The notes: generated by a model not told the origin, from the sequence alone. 64,000 nucleotides of DNA from an uncultured Acetatifactor sp. (GCA_949840885.1 CATKYJ010000005.1:96502-160501), one strand, 5' to 3'. Positions 33,551-43,496 are shown, counted from the stretch's first letter. Numbers and translations are program-made.

Positions 33551-34186
33551 CTAAATCCTCTCAATCTTGCATGTATGGGCCTTTGTCTTCGGATTATATT
33601 GAATCCCCACCATCACAATCTCGCCGCCATACTCTTCTAACGCCGCGGGATAGTTCCTGTCTTTGATCTGCCGAATGGCCCCTCCCGGGGACTTATCCCA
33701 TTTCAGCTCCACCACCAGCGCCGGGAGCAGAGAGCTACGCTTTGGCAGATATACTACATCCGCGATTCCCTTTCCTGAAGGCAGTTCCTCGACTTTCAGA
33801 TATTGGTCTATGGCAGCGATGTAGGCAAACTTAATCACATATCGGAGCGCCTGTTCGTTATTGTAGAATGTGGGCGCATACTGTGTTTCGCGTATCTTCT
33901 CTATGGCTTTTACGACAGCCGGCCCATTGCCCGCTATCGTTTCCTCCAGAAGCTTCCGTGAGCGCCGGAGCGTTTCAAGCCATCTCCTGTTTACATTCTC
34001 CCCTTTCAAAATTTTCCTGAATTCAGCCTTGATCATTAGCTCCGCTTTCAGTCCGTCAACGATCCTGTCCGGCACTTCCTGCAGCGAAATCCCTTTCCTC
34101 TACGCCTCGGACAGGAAAGTGGTGATGTCAAGATTTATTATGATTCTCTGAAAACCACTGTTTCCCGGATTTATATAGATTCCCAT
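33551..34186 (-). pseudogene. Broken AAA-ATPase-like/PD-(D/E)XK nuclease-like gene
   Basis: The first codons (from ATG 34186) read MGIYINPGNSGFQRIIIN, like the start of the AAA-ATPase_like/PDDEXK_9 proteins, which are about 520-570 residues. After 28 codons there is an in-frame TAG (34100-34102). The same frame then continues at 34075 with the C-terminal part of such proteins: YAPTFYNNEQALRYVIKFAY, KGIADVVYLPKR and ALVVELKWDK, the last two giving the D … E-x-K nuclease core. The ATPase middle is gone. Internal deletion plus stop means a pseudogene, though the 174-residue C-terminal frame (33551-34075) could still be translated. Confidence 0.7.
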
Positions 34187-34532
34187 GCAGGCTCCTTTCC
34201 ATGCAGGTTCTGGCATCATCGCTTTCTTCCATCTTATGTCTTAAACATGGAAAAGTCAACGGCATCCACAGCTTTCCATCATTTTTTCGGCCGCTGTGCT
34301 CATTTTGCAGAGTCCCGCTGCACTGGGAACCTATCTGCGTTCATAGTCTGACTTCAGCCCATAATGTCTCAGAATTCCGTCTAAAAGCTAAAATATTGCG
34401 GCAATTTTGACATGGTATAATAAACATTACGAAATTTTCTAAAACCTATATTCTTCTTGTCAGCAACAAACATTCGTGCTAAACTATATATTTGTAGAAA
34501 GCTTCAAAACAAAAATTAGGAGGAAGAATAAC
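34187..34532. other. Intergenic region before a lipoprotein gene
   Basis: No gene seen. The last 100 bases are A+T-rich and carry the promoter of the next gene (34457-34485). A TATAAT-like element also occurs near 34412. Confidence 0.5.
34457..34485 (+). promoter_or_regulatory. Promoter of lipoprotein gene
   Basis: TTGTCA (34457-34462) and TAAACT (34480-34485), 17 bases apart, 47 bases before the start codon. Confidence 0.6.
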
Positions 34533-35186
34533 ATGAAAAAAGCGAGTAAAATGCTGGTCATGCTGTTGGCCCTTGTTATGGCTCTGACCATATGCGGGTG
34601 CGGCGGCAGCGACAGCGGAAAAGATCTGGTGGGGACATGGTCATTGGATTATGACATGGCAGGTCTCCTGGCCGATGAATTGGGAAGCGATTATGCGGAC
34701 TTCAATGCGCCGCTGGTAGTCTCCATCTGTTTCCAGTTCAACGAGGACAAGACTTTCACCATGTTCGGTGAGCCTGAGTCTTTCAATGCCAATTTTAACA
34801 CCTGGATGGATGAGTTCCTGTCTTTCAGCACTGATTTGCTCTACACCCAGCTGGAGGCACAGAGCGGCATGAGCAAAGAGGATGTGGATGCTTATATTCA
34901 GGAACAGTCCGGGCAAAACATGGAAGAGTATATGCGTAGCACGATGGAGGGAATGATAGACACCAATGCCCTGTTGGACGAAATGAAGACCAGCGGCACA
35001 TATGACACCAAGGGCAACAAGCTCTACATGGCTGCAGACGGCGAAGAGATCGACAAGAACGCTTACGATGTCTTCACGGTAAACGGCGACTCCCTGAAGC
35101 TGGAGCTTCCCTCCGGGGCAGATCCCAGCGAGGCAGAGGTGCTTCCGGGACTGGAGTATCCTCTGGACCTGAAAAAGGCCAACTAA
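34533..35186 (+). CDS. Secreted lipoprotein, function unknown
   Basis: 217 residues. Signal peptide MKKASKMLVMLLALVMALTI with Cys at 21 or 23 (ICGCGG). The mature part opens KDLVGTWSLDYD, contains FQFNEDKTFTMFG and TSGTYDTKGNKLYM, and has the layout of lipocalin-like 'DUF5640'-type small-molecule or envelope lipoproteins common in clostridia (assignment uncertain). Start ATG 34533 with AGGAGGAAGAATAAC. The stop lies immediately next to the end of the convergent GerA-family gene. Confidence 0.7.
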   Translation: MKKASKMLVMLLALVMALTICGCGGSDSGKDLVGTWSLDYDMAGLLADELGSDYADFNAPLVVSICFQFNEDKTFTMFGEPESFNANFNTWMDEFLSFSTDLLYTQLEAQSGMSKEDVDAYIQEQSGQNMEEYMRSTMEGMIDTNALLDEMKTSGTYDTKGNKLYMAADGEEIDKNAYDVFTVNGDSLKLELPSGADPSEAEVLPGLEYPLDLKKAN

Positions 35187-36635
35187 TCACTTGTGAACCT
35201 TACCCCGATTCCAGATTCTGGAGGGCTGGGCCCTGGGCGTGGGACTGCGAAACAGCAGCCTGCCCAGGGCCTTTTTGTTGAACGGAAACAGGGGCCAGAA
35301 ATAGCTGAAGCCGCCGAAAGTAGGCGTGGTGGCGGCAGACAGCAGCACCAACGCCAGGCACGCCAGAAATCCTCCCATGCCAAAAAGCCCTGTTCCCAGG
35401 ATCAGCAATATCCTGTAGAGCCGGATGGCATCCCCAAACTCCACATCCGCAATGGCCAAAGAGGCCAGCAGCGTAATGGCGGCATAGAACAGCACCTCCG
35501 CGGAAGCCCAGTGCAGGCTCACCGCAATGTCCCCGATGATCAGCCCTCCCACAACGGACAGGGAGCCCGAGAACTTCCCGGAACTTAAAGCAGAGGAATA
35601 CTTGAACAGATCCAGCAAAAACTCCACTGCCAGAATATAGAAAAACAGCCGCTCTTTGGTCAGTCCGCTGTCCGAAAGCAGCCCCCACCCCTCTGCCAGC
35701 CGGGGATAATAAGCCGTGATCAGCAAAAACAGCGGCAATAAAAGCAGGCTCACCGGAATGCACAAAAGCCGCACCAGCCGGAAGTAAGTGCCCACGGAGG
35801 GGCTTTTATAGTAATCCTCCGGGCTCTGGGTGAACTGGAAGATGGAACAAGGCAGGATCAGCACAAGGGGGGAATTGTCCACCAGGATCAGGATATGTCC
35901 CTCCATGAGATAGCTGCAGGCCACGTCCGGCCGCTCCGTCATGCGGATCACAGGCAGCGGATTCCACCACTTCTTATGCACCAGAAGCTCCTCTAAGCTC
36001 TTGGCCCCCATGGTCAGGGAGGTGACATGCAGGGCCTCTATCTTCTGCTCCAGCATGTCCAGCAGTTCTTTGTTCACCGAATCCTGCAGATAGGCCACGG
36101 CCACATCCGTTCTGCTCTCCTCCCCTACGCTATGCATGGCGAAGACAAGCCTTTCGGACCGCACTCTGCGGCGTATCAGATTGGAATTGAACAGCAATGT
36201 CTCCACAAAGCCGTCCCTGGCTCCCCTGGTGGCCCGTTCCATGTCCGGTTCTGAGATGCCCCTGGCCGGATAGGTGCGCGCATCTATAAGGATGGCCTGG
36301 GAAAAGCCGTCTATAAGCAGAACCGCCGGGCCGCTTAAGACGTTTCGGAAAATGTCCTCCCAGGAGTCTGTCAGGGAGGCCTGGGCATATCCCACTTTTG
36401 CGTCCATGTACCGGACAATGTCCTCTATCTTTTTGTCTTCCATATAGGAAGCATCCTGAAGATCGGAAAAAATCTGCTGCAGCACCTCGGTCTTGCAGAA
36501 CCCGTTGAGCCCCAGGAAAAAAGCAGGGGTCTCCCCCAGGTACAAATGTCTCGTCATAAAGTCGAAGCTTTTTTGTACCGGCAGGTATTCTTCGATATAA
36601 CGTATATTTTCATCTAATACAGCAGATAATGCCAT
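35187..36635 (-). CDS. Spore germination protein, GerA/SpoVAF family
   Basis: 482 residues, inner membrane of the spore. N-terminal cytoplasmic domain (VQKSFDFMTRHLYLGETPAFFLGLNGFCKTEVLQQ, and LIDGFSQAILIDARTYPARG with E-P-D) and a C-terminal membrane domain with about five helices (LLCIPVSLLLLPLFLLITAYYP, LSVVGGLIIGDIAVS). FDFMTRHLYLG followed by GFCKTEVLQ is closer to SpoVAF than to the GerAA nutrient receptor subunit. No GerB or GerC genes follow, which also argues for SpoVAF. It shows the organism makes endospores. Start ATG 36635 with AAAGGAAAAGC. Confidence 0.85.
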   Translation of the reverse strand: MALSAVLDENIRYIEEYLPVQKSFDFMTRHLYLGETPAFFLGLNGFCKTEVLQQIFSDLQDASYMEDKKIEDIVRYMDAKVGYAQASLTDSWEDIFRNVLSGPAVLLIDGFSQAILIDARTYPARGISEPDMERATRGARDGFVETLLFNSNLIRRRVRSERLVFAMHSVGEESRTDVAVAYLQDSVNKELLDMLEQKIEALHVTSLTMGAKSLEELLVHKKWWNPLPVIRMTERPDVACSYLMEGHILILVDNSPLVLILPCSIFQFTQSPEDYYKSPSVGTYFRLVRLLCIPVSLLLLPLFLLITAYYPRLAEGWGLLSDSGLTKERLFFYILAVEFLLDLFKYSSALSSGKFSGSLSVVGGLIIGDIAVSLHWASAEVLFYAAITLLASLAIADVEFGDAIRLYRILLILGTGLFGMGGFLACLALVLLSAATTPTFGGFSYFWPLFPFNKKALGRLLFRSPTPRAQPSRIWNRGKVHK

Positions 36636-36838
36636 GGCATGCTTTTCCTTTCAGAAGACTTTTCGGAAGAAATTTTTTCATCTTCTTCATTTTCTCCATC
36701 TTTCCATGGCTTATTCCAGGTTTCAGGTTTTTGGGGGAATTTGAGAAAAAGTTGAGAACAAGTCCGTGAAAAACTATGTAGGACGAAGGGGATTCCCATG
36801 AAAGGAACTCCTGCTTCGTCCGGAAAAACCAGTCAAGG

Positions 36839-37561
36839 TCACCAGAAAAGCCACACTGCGCCAAGTCCTATGAGCAGAGCTCCGGAAACCGGTTCCGCTG
36901 CGCAGCCCGCCAGCTGCAGCGCGTGGCTTCCTCCCAGACGGTTGCCGCCGGCGAGAAACAGTACCGAACAGGCAAAGGTGGCGATAGCCGCCGGCACCAA
37001 AGCCAGACCTGCCAGGCTGGCGCTCAATCCGGCGCTCAGATTGTTCAGGGAAAGCGTCAGGCTTAACGTCAGCACCTCCGCCAGCCTGAGGGAAGCGGCG
37101 GTTCCGCCAATGGAAGCGGCTCTGCAGCCCCGCCCCGCCTTTTCCCCGCAGTCCGTCTCCTGCAAAGTTCCAAGCGGCCCCGGCTTTGGCAAAGCCCCGG
37201 GAAGTGCCGCCGGGCAGTCCATGGAACTCCCGGCCGGTTCCAGCTTTGTCCCGCCCTCCGCAGACAGGCCATGGCGCATCCTATGGCAACTGCGCAAGAG
37301 TCCGGCGCACCATTTGGCAATATAGTACAGCCCCATAAGAATCAGCACCAGGCTCCCCGCATAGGCGCTGACCGCCCCGGGCAGAAGCGCCGCCAGCCGG
37401 TGCCCCAGCCCTACGGACAGACAAGTTCCCAAGAGCGTGACCAGGCTGATGACCAGGTTCTGCCATAGCCGGATCCGCACTCTGCGCAGACCAAAGCCAA
37501 TCCCTACCAACAGCGCGTCCAGGCTTGCCGAGATCCCGAACAGGAGAGAAGCGATAAGCAT
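36839..37561 (-). CDS. ytaF: Sporulation membrane protein YtaF-like (MntP superfamily)
   Basis: 240 residues, six predicted helices in two blocks: LLFGISASLDALLVGIGFGL, and LTLSLTLSLNNLSAGLSASLAGL with the conserved Asp/Asn positions of the MntP/YtaF group. A loop of about 75 residues in the middle (rich in Gly, Pro, Ser) separates the halves. YtaF is a sporulation protein in Bacillus; MntP exports manganese. Start ATG 37561 with GGCAGGAG. It lies 67 bases after murG in the same direction. Confidence 0.75.
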   Translation of the reverse strand: MLIASLLFGISASLDALLVGIGFGLRRVRIRLWQNLVISLVTLLGTCLSVGLGHRLAALLPGAVSAYAGSLVLILMGLYYIAKWCAGLLRSCHRMRHGLSAEGGTKLEPAGSSMDCPAALPGALPKPGPLGTLQETDCGEKAGRGCRAASIGGTAASLRLAEVLTLSLTLSLNNLSAGLSASLAGLALVPAAIATFACSVLFLAGGNRLGGSHALQLAGCAAEPVSGALLIGLGAVWLFW

Positions 37562-37628
37562 AGGAAATCTCCTGCCTCACTATAGTCTCTCTTTACTATA
37601 CTCACCAACGGCCCTTCTGTGTGCACGT

Positions 37629-38702
37629 CTACTGCCCTCCGGCCGCAGCCTCCTCTATGAGCCTCATGATGGTCCGGATGGAGTCCATCTGGCCGCTGTC
37701 GTTCATGGCGTCCCGGAAAGTCTGCCTGGAGAAGTAAAGCTCGTGTACCTTATCCACCAGCAGTTCCATGGTCATATCGTCTTCGTTTATCACAATGGAA
37801 AAGCCCTGGGCTTCAAAGGATCTGGCATTGAGCAGCTGATCCCCCCTGCTGCTGGAGGCAGGAAGAGGAATCAGGATATTGGGCTTTTTTAACGCCAACA
37901 GCTCGCAGATGGCATTTGCGCCGGCCCTGGAAATCACGATGTCCGCCATGGCGAACAGGTCTTTCAGTTCCGCCTTGACATACTCGAACTGCTTGTAGCC
38001 GGGCGTGTTCAAAAGCAGGTTATCCACCTTGTCCTTGCCGCACAGATGGACGACCTGGAAATCCCCCAAAAGGTTCGGGAGCGCGTCCCGCACTGCCTTG
38101 TTCACATTGGCAGCCCCCAGGCTGCCGCCGATGACCATAATCACGGGCGTATTGGCATTGAACCCGCACATGTCCAGGCCGGCCACCTTATTCCCCTGAG
38201 CCAGTTCCGCCCGTATGGGAGAGCCCGTCAGCACCGCCTTGTCCTCCGGCAGAAGCTTTAAGGTCTCCGGGAAATTGCAGCACACTTTTTTTGCCACGGG
38301 AATGCATATCTTGTTGGCAAGCCCGGGCGTCATGTCGGATTCATGGATGATGCAGGGAATGTCAAGGGATGCTGCGGCCCGCACCACCGGCACGGACACA
38401 AATCCACCTTTTGAGAACACTACGTCCGGGTGATATTCTTTCAGAAATTTCCTTGCCTCCGAGAATCCTTTTATGACGCGGAAAGGATCCGTCAGGTTCT
38501 TTAAGTCAAAATACCGCCTGAACTTCCCGGTGGAAATGCCCGTATAGGGCAGGTCGAAGTCCCCGATGAGCTTCTTCTCGATGCCATCGTAAGATCCCAT
38601 ATAGGTAATCTCATACCCCGCTTCCCGCAGTGACGGAAGCAATGCAATATTGGGGGTAACGTGTCCCGCGCTGCCCCCACCAGTCAAAACGATCTTTTTC
38701 AT
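37629..38702 (-). CDS. murG: UDP-GlcNAc:lipid I N-acetylglucosaminyltransferase
   Basis: Peripheral membrane GT28 enzyme adding GlcNAc to lipid I to make lipid II. 357 residues. G-loops are present: LTGGGSAGHVTPNIAL at the N-terminus and VIGGSLGAANVNKAV in the middle; FSKGGFVSVP, IIHESDMTPGLANK, and the UDP-binding RAGANAICELLALKKPNILIPLP with SRGDQLLNA complete the signature. Start ATG 38702 is better supported than the TTG two codons upstream. This is the 'YqgE-less' stand-alone clostridial MurG, outside any dcw cluster; another murG may exist. It follows a TSCPD protein gene by 18 bases. Confidence 0.9.
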   Translation of the reverse strand: MKKIVLTGGGSAGHVTPNIALLPSLREAGYEITYMGSYDGIEKKLIGDFDLPYTGISTGKFRRYFDLKNLTDPFRVIKGFSEARKFLKEYHPDVVFSKGGFVSVPVVRAAASLDIPCIIHESDMTPGLANKICIPVAKKVCCNFPETLKLLPEDKAVLTGSPIRAELAQGNKVAGLDMCGFNANTPVIMVIGGSLGAANVNKAVRDALPNLLGDFQVVHLCGKDKVDNLLLNTPGYKQFEYVKAELKDLFAMADIVISRAGANAICELLALKKPNILIPLPASSSRGDQLLNARSFEAQGFSIVINEDDMTMELLVDKVHELYFSRQTFRDAMNDSGQMDSIRTIMRLIEEAAAGGQ

Positions 38703-38720
38703 AGACAAAGCCTTTCAGAA

Positions 38721-38972
38721 TCAGGATTGAATCATTTCTTCCAGGGCCAGGGCCAGCTGATCCGGACAGGAGGTGGGCTTCATGCCGCAGCGGATGCCTT
38801 TCAGGCGGTCAATGGCCTCCTGGGGTTTCATTCCCTTTACCAGGGCGCTTACCCCCTGAAGATTGCCGTGGCAGCCGCCCATGAATTTCACGGAGTCGAT
38901 GAGGCCGTCTTTCAGTTCGATGTCGATCTGCTGCGAGCAGGTTCCATGTGTCTTGTATTTCAATGAATCCAT
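38721..38972 (-). CDS. TSCPD domain protein (TIGR03905 type)
   Basis: 83 residues. Starts MDSLKYKTHGTCSQQIDIEL, then KFMGGCHGNLQGVSALVKGM, then GIRCGMKPTSCPDQLALAL, with the T-S-C-P-D box and conserved Cys that suggest metal binding. TSCPD domains also occur at the C-terminus of some ribonucleotide reductases, but the stand-alone protein has no settled role. Start ATG with AGGAGAGG upstream. Likely cotranscribed with murG. Confidence 0.9.
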   Translation of the reverse strand: MDSLKYKTHGTCSQQIDIELKDGLIDSVKFMGGCHGNLQGVSALVKGMKPQEAIDRLKGIRCGMKPTSCPDQLALALEEMIQS

Positions 38973-39203
38973 TTCTTTTCCTCTCCTTATGTTTATTATT
39001 GTTACAGTACATTTTAGCAGATTTTCCCTTATTCTGCAATCGCTTTTTACGGCCTCTCCCGACCGAAAAATAGCTGTTTTCCTGTCAGAAAAAAAGGGAA
39101 AAATGCGATGGAAAATTCTGTAAACTAAGGGGCGGTTGCGTTATACTGAAATCACGGCAGGCTTGTCTGCCGCCAGATCCTTAAAACAGAGAGGAGGCAT
39201 ATT

Positions 39204-40121
39204 ATGTTTCGCGTATTTCAGGAAGAAAAGCTGATAACAATCGCAATGTTTACCTGTCTGGGAATCAGCATCATCCTTCGGATATTCCTGGGGCTGCTGT
39301 ACCGGAATATGATAAAGGAGGCAGACAACATGGCTTCCACAAAAAACAGGCTGCTAAGGCAGTGTAAGACAAAATTCGCCAGCTGCTATGAACTCAGCGG
39401 CGGAGTAGCGAACATTCCCATATTTGTGGACAAGTTCTTAAACCGCATGGCCCTGGGGCATCTGTCCTTTGACACCCTCTACCATCTGTCCGGCCAGATG
39501 ATGCTTTTGTCCGTGGTGTGCTCGGGCGTGGGCGTGTGCAAAAGCATCCTCTCGGGGAGGACGCTGGGGGACGTATTGCCTTTCTACATTGCAAGCTTTT
39601 TCGGGCTTTACATCTATTTCAGCATCTCCACAGTGGTGGATGTCGGAGGGAAAAAACGGGTACTTAAGGTGAACCTGGTGGATTATCTGGAGAATCACTT
39701 GTCGCCCCGCATTGAGATCACCAGGCAGGACATTGAAATGCTCTATGGGGAGTCCGTGTTTGAGGAAAAACGGGAGACCCGCCCGGCCGGCAGCAGGGGC
39801 AGGCGGCGCAGGAGCGGACGCGGCACAGTGGTTCGGCCCCAGGCTCAGCGCACGCTGGAGCTGATGCCCATGGGGAACCGGATGGCAGCCGGCGGAGAGG
39901 AACTGGCGGACATGGACGCGCCGCAGGAGCCCGGTCGGATAGCGGGCACAGCCTCACAGCCCCTCTCCCAGTCGCCTGCCGCCAACGCAGGCGCTCCCGC
40001 CATGACGGTTCCTTTAGGTATGACCGATTCCGCCACAGATCCCGCCGCTATGCCGGATCCCGCCTCCCTTGTCACGGAGGAGGAGCTGGAGGCGCTGTTA
40101 AAGGAATTTCTGACCACCTAG
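39204..40121 (+). CDS. Conserved membrane protein with disordered tail
   Basis: 305 residues. Helix at about 10-33 ([20 protein letters not shown]), two more at about 97-115 and 125-148 ([19 protein letters not shown]). Residues 190-300 are low-complexity: an Arg/Gly stretch ([17 protein letters not shown]) then Ala/Pro/Met-rich sequence, with a conserved-looking acidic C-terminal peptide ([15 protein letters not shown]) that could bind a partner. I do not recognise a domain. It lies 178 bases before pgi but pgi has its own promoter. Start ATG with GAGAGGAGGC. Confidence 0.7.
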   Translation: MFRVFQEEKLITIAMFTCLGISIILRIFLGLLYRNMIKEADNMASTKNRLLRQCKTKFASCYELSGGVANIPIFVDKFLNRMALGHLSFDTLYHLSGQMMLLSVVCSGVGVCKSILSGRTLGDVLPFYIASFFGLYIYFSISTVVDVGGKKRVLKVNLVDYLENHLSPRIEITRQDIEMLYGESVFEEKRETRPAGSRGRRRRSGRGTVVRPQAQRTLELMPMGNRMAAGGEELADMDAPQEPGRIAGTASQPLSQSPAANAGAPAMTVPLGMTDSATDPAAMPDPASLVTEEELEALLKEFLTT

Positions 40122-40179
40122 ACAGACCCTGTTTCAGGGAAATGTTTCGGGGAAGTTTTGCAAAATCTGCCAATTTGTC

Positions 40180-40208
40180 TTGAATTTGCGGTTTAACTTT
40201 GCTACACT
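40180..40208 (+). promoter_or_regulatory. pgi promoter
   Basis: TTGAAT (40180-40185) and TACACT (40203-40208), 17 bases apart, about 90 bases before the start. Confidence 0.65.
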
Positions 40209-40299
40209 GAAAAAGGAAGAGAAAAGGGACAAGTTCTTGCCGCGGGCGGATGAAACCTGCAAAATGAATGGGATTCCCTGGAATTGGAGGATAGAGAAA

Positions 40300-41655
40300 A
40301 TGAGCAAGCAAGTAACATTTGATTATTCCAAGGCTTCTTCTTTTATCTCACAGGAAGAGGTCGGCTACATGAAAAAGCTGGCGCTGGACGCCAAGGAGGT
40401 GCTGGTCTCCAAGAGCGGAGCGGGCAATGATTTCTTAGGCTGGGTGGACCTGCCGGTAGATTACGACAAGGATGAATTCGCCAGGATCAAGGCTGCGGCA
40501 CAAAAGATCCAAAGCGATTCCGAAGTGCTGCTGGTCATCGGCATCGGCGGCTCCTATCTGGGCGCCAGGGCAGCCATCGAATTCCTGGGCCACAGCTTCT
40601 ACAATGTGCTGGGCAAGGACCAGAGAAAGACTCCCGAGATTTATTTCTGCGGCAATTCCATCAGCTCCACTTATCTGAAGCACCTGATGGACGTGGTAGG
40701 CGACAGGGATTTCTCTGTCAATATGATCTCCAAGTCCGGCACCACCACAGAGCCTGCCATTGCATTCCGTGTATTCAAGGCGCTGTTGGAGAAGAAATAC
40801 GGCAAAGAGGGCGCGGCAAAGCGCATTTACGCCACCACCGACAAGGCTAAGGGAAGCTTGAAGCGCGTGGCGGACGAGGAGGGCTATGAGACATTCGTAG
40901 TGCCCGACGATGTAGGCGGACGTTTCTCCGTGCTGACAGCGGTAGGCCTGCTTCCCATTGCGGTCAGCGGCGCGGATATCGACAAGCTCATGGAGGGTGC
41001 AGCCAGCGGACGTAAACACGCTCTGGAGAATGATTTCGAGAGCAATGATGCACTGCAGTATGCGGCGCTGCGCAATATCCTGCTGCGCAAGGGCAAGAGC
41101 GTTGAGATCCTGGCCAACTATGAGCCTGCAGTGCACTATGTCTCCGAGTGGTGGAAGCAGCTCTACGGCGAGAGCGAGGGCAAGGATCAGAAAGGAATCT
41201 TCCCTGCCAGCGTGGATTTGACTACAGACCTGCATTCCATGGGACAGTTTATCCAGGACGGCGCGCGGATCATGTTCGAGACGGTTCTCAATGTGGAGAC
41301 CTCCAGGGAGGAAATCAAGATCGGGGAGGAGCCGGTGGATTTGGACGGCCTGAACTATCTGGCCGGAAAGACCGTGGACTTCGTAAACAAGAGCGCCATG
41401 AACGGAACCATTCTGGCCCATACGGACGGACAAGTACCCAACTTCATGGTAAATATCCCTGAGGTAAATGAGTTCTACCTGGGCGAGCTGTTCTATTTCT
41501 TTGAGTTTGCCTGCGGCGTCAGCGGATATCTCCTGGGCGTGAATCCTTTCAACCAGCCCGGTGTGGAAAGCTACAAGAAGAACATGTTCGCTCTGCTGGG
41601 AAAGCCCGGGTATGAGGCCCAGAGGGAAGAGCTGCTGGCAAGGCTGGGACAGTAG
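40300..41655 (+). CDS. pgi: Glucose-6-phosphate isomerase
   Basis: 451 residues, interconverts glucose-6-phosphate and fructose-6-phosphate in glycolysis. SIS folds with [17 protein letters not shown] and [17 protein letters not shown] (phosphate site), [16 protein letters not shown] (family signature), the catalytic Glu region around [18 protein letters not shown], and the C-terminal [14 protein letters not shown]. Length matches the shorter bacterial Pgi. Start ATG 40300 with GGAGG; the frame is open 40 codons further without support. Ends at a strong terminator. Confidence 0.96.
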   Translation: MSKQVTFDYSKASSFISQEEVGYMKKLALDAKEVLVSKSGAGNDFLGWVDLPVDYDKDEFARIKAAAQKIQSDSEVLLVIGIGGSYLGARAAIEFLGHSFYNVLGKDQRKTPEIYFCGNSISSTYLKHLMDVVGDRDFSVNMISKSGTTTEPAIAFRVFKALLEKKYGKEGAAKRIYATTDKAKGSLKRVADEEGYETFVVPDDVGGRFSVLTAVGLLPIAVSGADIDKLMEGAASGRKHALENDFESNDALQYAALRNILLRKGKSVEILANYEPAVHYVSEWWKQLYGESEGKDQKGIFPASVDLTTDLHSMGQFIQDGARIMFETVLNVETSREEIKIGEEPVDLDGLNYLAGKTVDFVNKSAMNGTILAHTDGQVPNFMVNIPEVNEFYLGELFYFFEFACGVSGYLLGVNPFNQPGVESYKKNMFALLGKPGYEAQREELLARLGQ

Positions 41656-41757
41656 AAAGCGCTCTGCCAGAGGGCAGAAGCCATAAGTCTGCGGCGTGCC
41701 GGCGGGATACCGGACGGACGATTTTAGGACAGTTTTCAGACGGATTACAAAAATACG

Positions 41758-41807
41758 GCGGAGTCCGGAAAACCTCAATTGTGAGGAGGTTCGGATTCCG
41801 CTTTTTT
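41758..41807 (+). terminator. pgi terminator
   Basis: Long stem GCGGAGTCCGGAAAACCTC / GAGGAGGTTCGGATTCCGC with a 6-base loop, then TTTTTT. Confidence 0.9.
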
Positions 41808-41941
41808 GTGCAAGGCTGCGGGTTGCTCTCGGCTTTCGCCTCAGCTTCAGTCTCGGCTTTCCAACTTTTCTCCAACTTTCAGTTTCCGTTTTCGCCATGA
41901 CTTTCCACGGCTTTCGGCAAAGCATTATGCGCCGAAAGCAG

Positions 41942-41970
41942 TTGACAGAAATCCCCATTGCGGATAGAAT
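41942..41970 (+). promoter_or_regulatory. Promoter of dehydrogenase-gtrA operon
   Basis: TTGACA (41942-41947) and TAGAAT (41965-41970), 17 bases apart, 75 bases before the start. Confidence 0.7.
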
Positions 41971-42045
41971 AGCAGATAGCGGAAATCCTGCAAAACAGGA
42001 TGTGCCAGATTGGCATGGGCGGCAGAACGCCCAGGGGGAACGGAA

Positions 42046-43008
42046 ATGAAGATAGTAATCTTGGAACGAAACAGCGTGGGGACGGATGTGTCCGTGGACT
42101 GCATCAGCGAGCTGGGGGATGTCACTATTTATGACAACACTGTCACTATAGACGAAATCCGGGAGCGCGTAAAAGATGCGGATATCATCATCGCCAACAA
42201 ATCCCCCTTGCGGGAGGAAACACTGCGTGAGGCCCCCAATGTAAAGCTGATCTGCGAGTTCGCCACAGGCTTTGACAACTGCGATCTGGACTACTGCAGC
42301 TATCGGGGCATTAAAGTAACAAATGTGCGGGATTACTGTACGGCCATGGTGGCCCAGCACACTTTCACCCTGGCTTTGGCGTTAAGCCAGAAGCTGTTCC
42401 ATTATGACAATTATGTAAAATCCGGCGCTTACAGCGCCCAGGACCGCTTTTCCAATTTTGACCTGCCTTTCTGGGAGCTGGAGGGCAAGACCTGGGGCAT
42501 TGCAGGCATGGGCAATATCGGCAGGCGGGTGGCAAAGATCGCGGAGGCTTTCGGCTGCAGGGTAATCTTTCATTCCGTCACAGGAAAGAGCAAATGCACG
42601 GAATATCCCAGTGTGGATAAGGACACACTGCTTGCAGAGAGCGATTTTCTCTCCCTCCACTGTCCTTTAAGCGATCTGTCCCGCAATTTTATAGACCATG
42701 CCGCACTGCGGAAGATGAAGCATACAGCGATACTGATCAATGTAGCCAGAGGGCCGGTGGTGAACAACACCGACCTGTATGAGGCGCTGGAGGCCGGCGA
42801 GATCGCTGCTGCCGGCCTGGATGTGTTGGAAAAGGAACCTCTGTCTTTGGACAACCCCTTAAGCCGCTTCCGGGACAGCACCCGTCTCATTATCACGCCC
42901 CACCTGGCCTGGGCCGGCGTGGAGGCCCGCAGACGCTGTGTGGAGGAGGCGTACCGCAATATTGCCGCTTTTCTGCAGGGGGAAGATCGAAATGTGGTAA
43001 ACCCTTGA
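42046..43008 (+). CDS. D-2-hydroxyacid dehydrogenase (NAD-dependent)
   Basis: 320 residues. NAD-binding Rossmann motif WGIAGMGNIGRRVA in the middle; catalytic Arg in NVARGPVVNNTDL, Glu in LDVLEKEPLSLDNPL, and His in IITPHLAWAG. Overall like glycerate/hydroxypyruvate reductases of the SerA/HprA group, without an ACT domain, so not a full phosphoglycerate dehydrogenase. Exact 2-ketoacid is unknown. Start ATG 42046 with GGGGGAACGGAA. The gtrA-like gene follows 50 bases later. Confidence 0.88.
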   Translation: MKIVILERNSVGTDVSVDCISELGDVTIYDNTVTIDEIRERVKDADIIIANKSPLREETLREAPNVKLICEFATGFDNCDLDYCSYRGIKVTNVRDYCTAMVAQHTFTLALALSQKLFHYDNYVKSGAYSAQDRFSNFDLPFWELEGKTWGIAGMGNIGRRVAKIAEAFGCRVIFHSVTGKSKCTEYPSVDKDTLLAESDFLSLHCPLSDLSRNFIDHAALRKMKHTAILINVARGPVVNNTDLYEALEAGEIAAAGLDVLEKEPLSLDNPLSRFRDSTRLIITPHLAWAGVEARRRCVEEAYRNIAAFLQGEDRNVVNP

Positions 43009-43058
43009 CAGACTCATATCACAGTATGGGAACCATGCCCAACTACAGGAGGAAACCA

Positions 43059-43493
43059 ATGATAGAAAAATGCAAGACACTGTACAGAAAATATGAAGAA
43101 ATCATCGTCTACCTGATCGTAGGGGTCCTGACTACCATTGTGGCCTGGACCGCAAAGTTTGCGGCAAATGCCCTGCTGTTCCACAATACCATGTACCCCA
43201 CGCCCTTTGAGAACACCGTGCTCAGTACCATTAACTGGACGGCAGGTGTGATCTTTGCCTATTTTACCAATCGGCGTTTTGTTTTTAAGAGCAAAAAAAG
43301 TATGAGAAAAGAAGCGCCGAAATTCGTACTCTCCAGAGTGTCCACCTGGATTCTGGACATTGTGGTGATGCAGATCCTGACAGCGCTGAACATTCATTTA
43401 GTGGTGGCCAGCATAATTTCGGCCGCGCTGGTGACCATTGCAAATTATGTGTTTAGCAAGCTCTTCGTCTTTAACAAATCCAAAGCTGCGTAA
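43059..43493 (+). CDS. GtrA family membrane protein
   Basis: 144 residues, four predicted helices (IIVYLIVGVLTTIVAWTAKF, LSTINWTAGVIFAYFTNRRF, VSTWILDIVVMQILTAL, LVVASIISAALVTIANYVFS). YF.NRRFVF and YVFSKLFVF are the GtrA hallmarks. Family members help flip polyprenyl-linked sugars for surface glycan modification. Start ATG 43059 with AGGAGG. Probably cotranscribed with the dehydrogenase. Partner glycosyltransferase not adjacent. Confidence 0.85.
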   Translation: MIEKCKTLYRKYEEIIVYLIVGVLTTIVAWTAKFAANALLFHNTMYPTPFENTVLSTINWTAGVIFAYFTNRRFVFKSKKSMRKEAPKFVLSRVSTWILDIVVMQILTALNIHLVVASIISAALVTIANYVFSKLFVFNKSKAA

Positions 43494-43496
43494 TAG

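Larger units (their letters stand above)
41656..42045. other. Intergenic region pgi to dehydrogenase
   Basis: Contains the pgi terminator (41758-41807), then about 130 bases of C+T-rich sequence with repeated CTTTC/GGCTTTC words, and the dehydrogenase promoter (41942-41970). No gene seen. Confidence 0.6.

Noticed and set aside
29552..34186. Intact prophage or conjugative element
   Set aside because: Only an integrase stub and att-like duplication are present; no phage structural, relaxase or transfer genes were seen.
40435..42360. 641-codon minus-strand open frame
   Set aside because: Antisense to pgi and the dehydrogenase gene, both of which have clear family motifs; the frame also crosses a strong terminator and two promoters.
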